Below, in pieces: positions 5,167 through 6,416 of a DNA stretch of 6,416 nucleotides (the first letter of the stretch is position 1; each line of letters opens with the position of its first letter). This DNA is from Pseudomonas sp. (GTDB taxonomy: Bacteria > Pseudomonadota > Gammaproteobacteria > Pseudomonadales > Pseudomonadaceae). Location of the stretch: assembly GCA_029240955.1 (NCBI GenBank), contig JARDZH010000123.1, positions 1-6,416 of the forward strand, written 5' to 3'. The notes under the pieces were generated by a model that was not told the origin of the DNA, did not search any database, and saw nothing but the letters and a program-made list of their open reading frames with translations. The position numbers and the translations under genes are program-made.

Positions 5167-6182
5167 CAAACCAGCTCCACGTTTTCGGTCAGTGCGAACT
5201 TTTCCAGCTGCTCGATCACGTAACCTTCGTTGCGGCTGTTGTAGTCCTCGACGCGGGAGCGCTTTGGATTGTCCACGGTCTGTTTACGCCAGCTGGAATC
5301 CTGGAAGTAAATCGACAGGTTGTCCCAGCTGGTGACGACCACCGCGTTGACCGGGAAGTAAGGCACGCTGAAGCTCGGCAGACCGCCGTAGGTCGCAATG
5401 ACCTGAGCATCTTCGATGCGTTCTTTTTCGGTCGGCACGTCGCCTTGCTTGGCGTACAGCTTGGCCTTGTCAGCGGCCAACAGGTCGCTGCCGATGATCG
5501 CGATCAGGTCACCGCCGTCACGCAGGCGCTCGTCGACCATCTGCTTGGTGTCGTGCACCAGGGCATCAAGGTTGGCGTAGTCGCCGCCTTCACCCAGGAT
5601 GACCTTGCCCGCTACCTTGCCTTCCTTGAGCACCTGCGCCGGGATCTGCTCACGCGCGATCTGCAGCCAGCCCTTGTTGACGTCCTGCAGCATCGGATTC
5701 AGCGTGATATCGGTCTGGGTTTCAGCCTTGAGGCCGTGGAAACCGACCATGATGCGATCGAGTGCGATCTGCTTCTGCACGGCGGCGGAATAGCGCTGCT
5801 GGAAGTCCGGGAATTTCGCCCAGGCATCGATCTTGGCGTAAGGCAGGCTGACGTCGGACTCGGTGGAGAACAGTTCATAGGTGCTGTCGTCCAGCGCCGA
5901 TGCGTCTTTCGCCTCGCGATCCTTGGTCTTGGTGTTGGTGCGACCGGTCACGGGACCGGAGACGCCTAGGAACACCTTCTGCCCCTTGACCTCGCTCACG
6001 CCGATGACGTTGATGCGGCTCAGGAAGTCCGATTTGGCGGTGATCGCGTCGTTGAGTTCCTGGGCGATCGTTGGCTCGACACTAAATGTCTTGCTGGCCA
6101 GCTCGACGCCATAGCTTTCGGCAAGTGCCAGCTGTAGGGCAGCAAACATCTTCGCGCCGTATGTGCTCAGAGACTGGGCCAT
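5166..6182 (-). CDS. Major capsid protein, P2 gpN family
   Basis: A 338-residue protein, close to the 357 residues of P2 gpN, forming the icosahedral head shell. Blocks I recognise from P2 gpN include a TFSVEPT-like segment (residues 32-38), SDFLSRIN (51-58), VSEVKGQK (62-69), NPMLQDV (162-168), a GGDYANLDALV block and a C-terminal VPYFPVNAV...NLSIYFQD region. An upstream ATG at 6266 would add 28 residues, but those overlap the scaffold gene and have no gpN likeness. The ATG at 6182 is preceded by AAGAAGGTG and sits one base after the scaffold stop. P2 gpN is trimmed after residue 31 by gpO; aligning the SVEP block puts the equivalent site after Phe33 here (inference). It overlaps the downstream terminase gene by one base. 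Confidence 0.95.
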   Translation of the reverse strand: MAQSLSTYGAKMFAALQLALAESYGVELASKTFSVEPTIAQELNDAITAKSDFLSRINVIGVSEVKGQKVFLGVSGPVTGRTNTKTKDREAKDASALDDSTYELFSTESDVSLPYAKIDAWAKFPDFQQRYSAAVQKQIALDRIMVGFHGLKAETQTDITLNPMLQDVNKGWLQIAREQIPAQVLKEGKVAGKVILGEGGDYANLDALVHDTKQMVDERLRDGGDLIAIIGSDLLAADKAKLYAKQGDVPTEKERIEDAQVIATYGGLPSFSVPYFPVNAVVVTSWDNLSIYFQDSSWRKQTVDNPKRSRVEDYNSRNEGYVIEQLEKFALTENVELV

Positions 6183-6183
6183 A

Positions 6184-6414
6184 TCAGAGCACCTTCTTGA
6201 TGGTGGTGGTTGCTGGGCCTGTGGTGCGCGGCAAAACGCGACCAGCCGGGTTGTTCTGCAGAGCACTGAACTGCGCTTGCAAACCTGCCAGTGCTGTCAG
6301 CACGGCCTGGTTCGTCGGGTTGCCTTTGCGGGCAAAGTCCCGATCCGCCTCAGCGGTGGTCACGATGTCATCTACAGCAGCAGTGACGTCGTCGATCGGA
6401 GCCTGGTCAGGCTC
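6184..6414 (-). CDS. Capsid scaffolding protein, P2 gpO-like, C-terminal fragment (5' end outside window)
   Basis: The last 76 codons of a gene whose start lies beyond the right edge. The frame opens at the edge (EPDQAPIDDV...) and ends ...TTTIKKVL followed by TGA. The fragment is acidic at first, then has a Gln/Ala/Leu-rich helical stretch (LTALAGLQAQFSALQNN) and a basic end, as expected for the C-terminal scaffolding part of a gpO-type protein. In P2, gpO is a scaffold with an N-terminal serine protease that trims the capsid and other head proteins; that protease domain is not visible here. The call rests mainly on position: the stop lies one base before the start of a clear gpN-family capsid gene, matching the P2 O-N order. 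The sequence alone would not identify it. Confidence 0.75.
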   Translation of the reverse strand, partial: EPDQAPIDDVTAAVDDIVTTAEADRDFARKGNPTNQAVLTALAGLQAQFSALQNNPAGRVLPRTTGPATTTIKKVL

Positions 6415-6416
6415 AG

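Noticed and set aside
4396..5223. Plus-strand open frame (275 codons) opposite the terminase gene
   Set aside because: It is antisense to the gpM-family gene, with no domain match and no plausible start context.
5106..5969. Long plus-strand open frame (287 codons) opposite the capsid gene
   Set aside because: It is wholly antisense to a well-supported gpN-family gene; the Val/Asp/Leu/His-rich translation is typical of reverse-strand shadows.
6183..6266. 28-residue N-terminal extension of the capsid protein
   Set aside because: The extension lies inside the scaffold gene in a different frame; the ATG at 6182 has a ribosome binding site and matches the length and start of the gpN family.

Overview
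This GC-rich window is one continuous stretch of a temperate, P2-related (Peduovirus-like) prophage or phage. Every gene I can support lies on the minus strand, so the region reads from right to left. The best matches are P2 proteins that I recognise from memory. The gene order (head genes, tail completion, sheath, tube, then lysis genes inside the tail region) is closer to the HP1/K139-type arrangement as I remember it. Codon use and GC content suggest a gammaproteobacterial host such as Pseudomonas. That host call is an inference, because no host gene or attachment site is in the window.

Layout in transcription order: (1) the C-terminal end of a gpO-like capsid scaffold/protease at the right edge (6414-6184); (2) a gpN-family major capsid protein (6182-5166); (3) a gpM-family small terminase subunit (5166-4441); (4) a 100-base gap followed by a gpL-family head completion protein (4340-3876); (5) a gpR-family tail completion protein (3879-3433); (6) a gpS-family tail completion/virion morphogenesis protein (3440-2763); (7) a DUF2586-type tail sheath protein (2751-1636); (8) a DUF2597-type tail tube protein (1632-1180); (9) a small TraR/DksA-type zinc-finger protein (1180-971); (10) a coiled-coil, single-membrane-segment protein, probably the holin (971-654); (11) a GH24 lysozyme with a signal-anchor N-terminus (657-133); (12) the start of an Rz/LysB-like inner-membrane spanin, cut by the left edge (136-2).

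The genes form one tightly packed late operon. Most junctions are overlaps of 1, 4 or 8 bases or gaps of 1 to 11 bases, which suggests translational coupling. The scaffold and capsid build the procapsid. The terminase small subunit and gpL-like protein serve packaging and head closure. The gpR/gpS-like, sheath and tube proteins build a contractile tail. The last three genes form a holin-endolysin-spanin lysis cassette. No promoter, terminator, tRNA, mobile element or CRISPR array was recognised. I see no sign of a wholly new system. The points most worth a second look are the probable redox- or membrane-controlled lysozyme, the zinc-finger gene wedged between tail and lysis genes, and the single structured gap ahead of the gpL-like gene.
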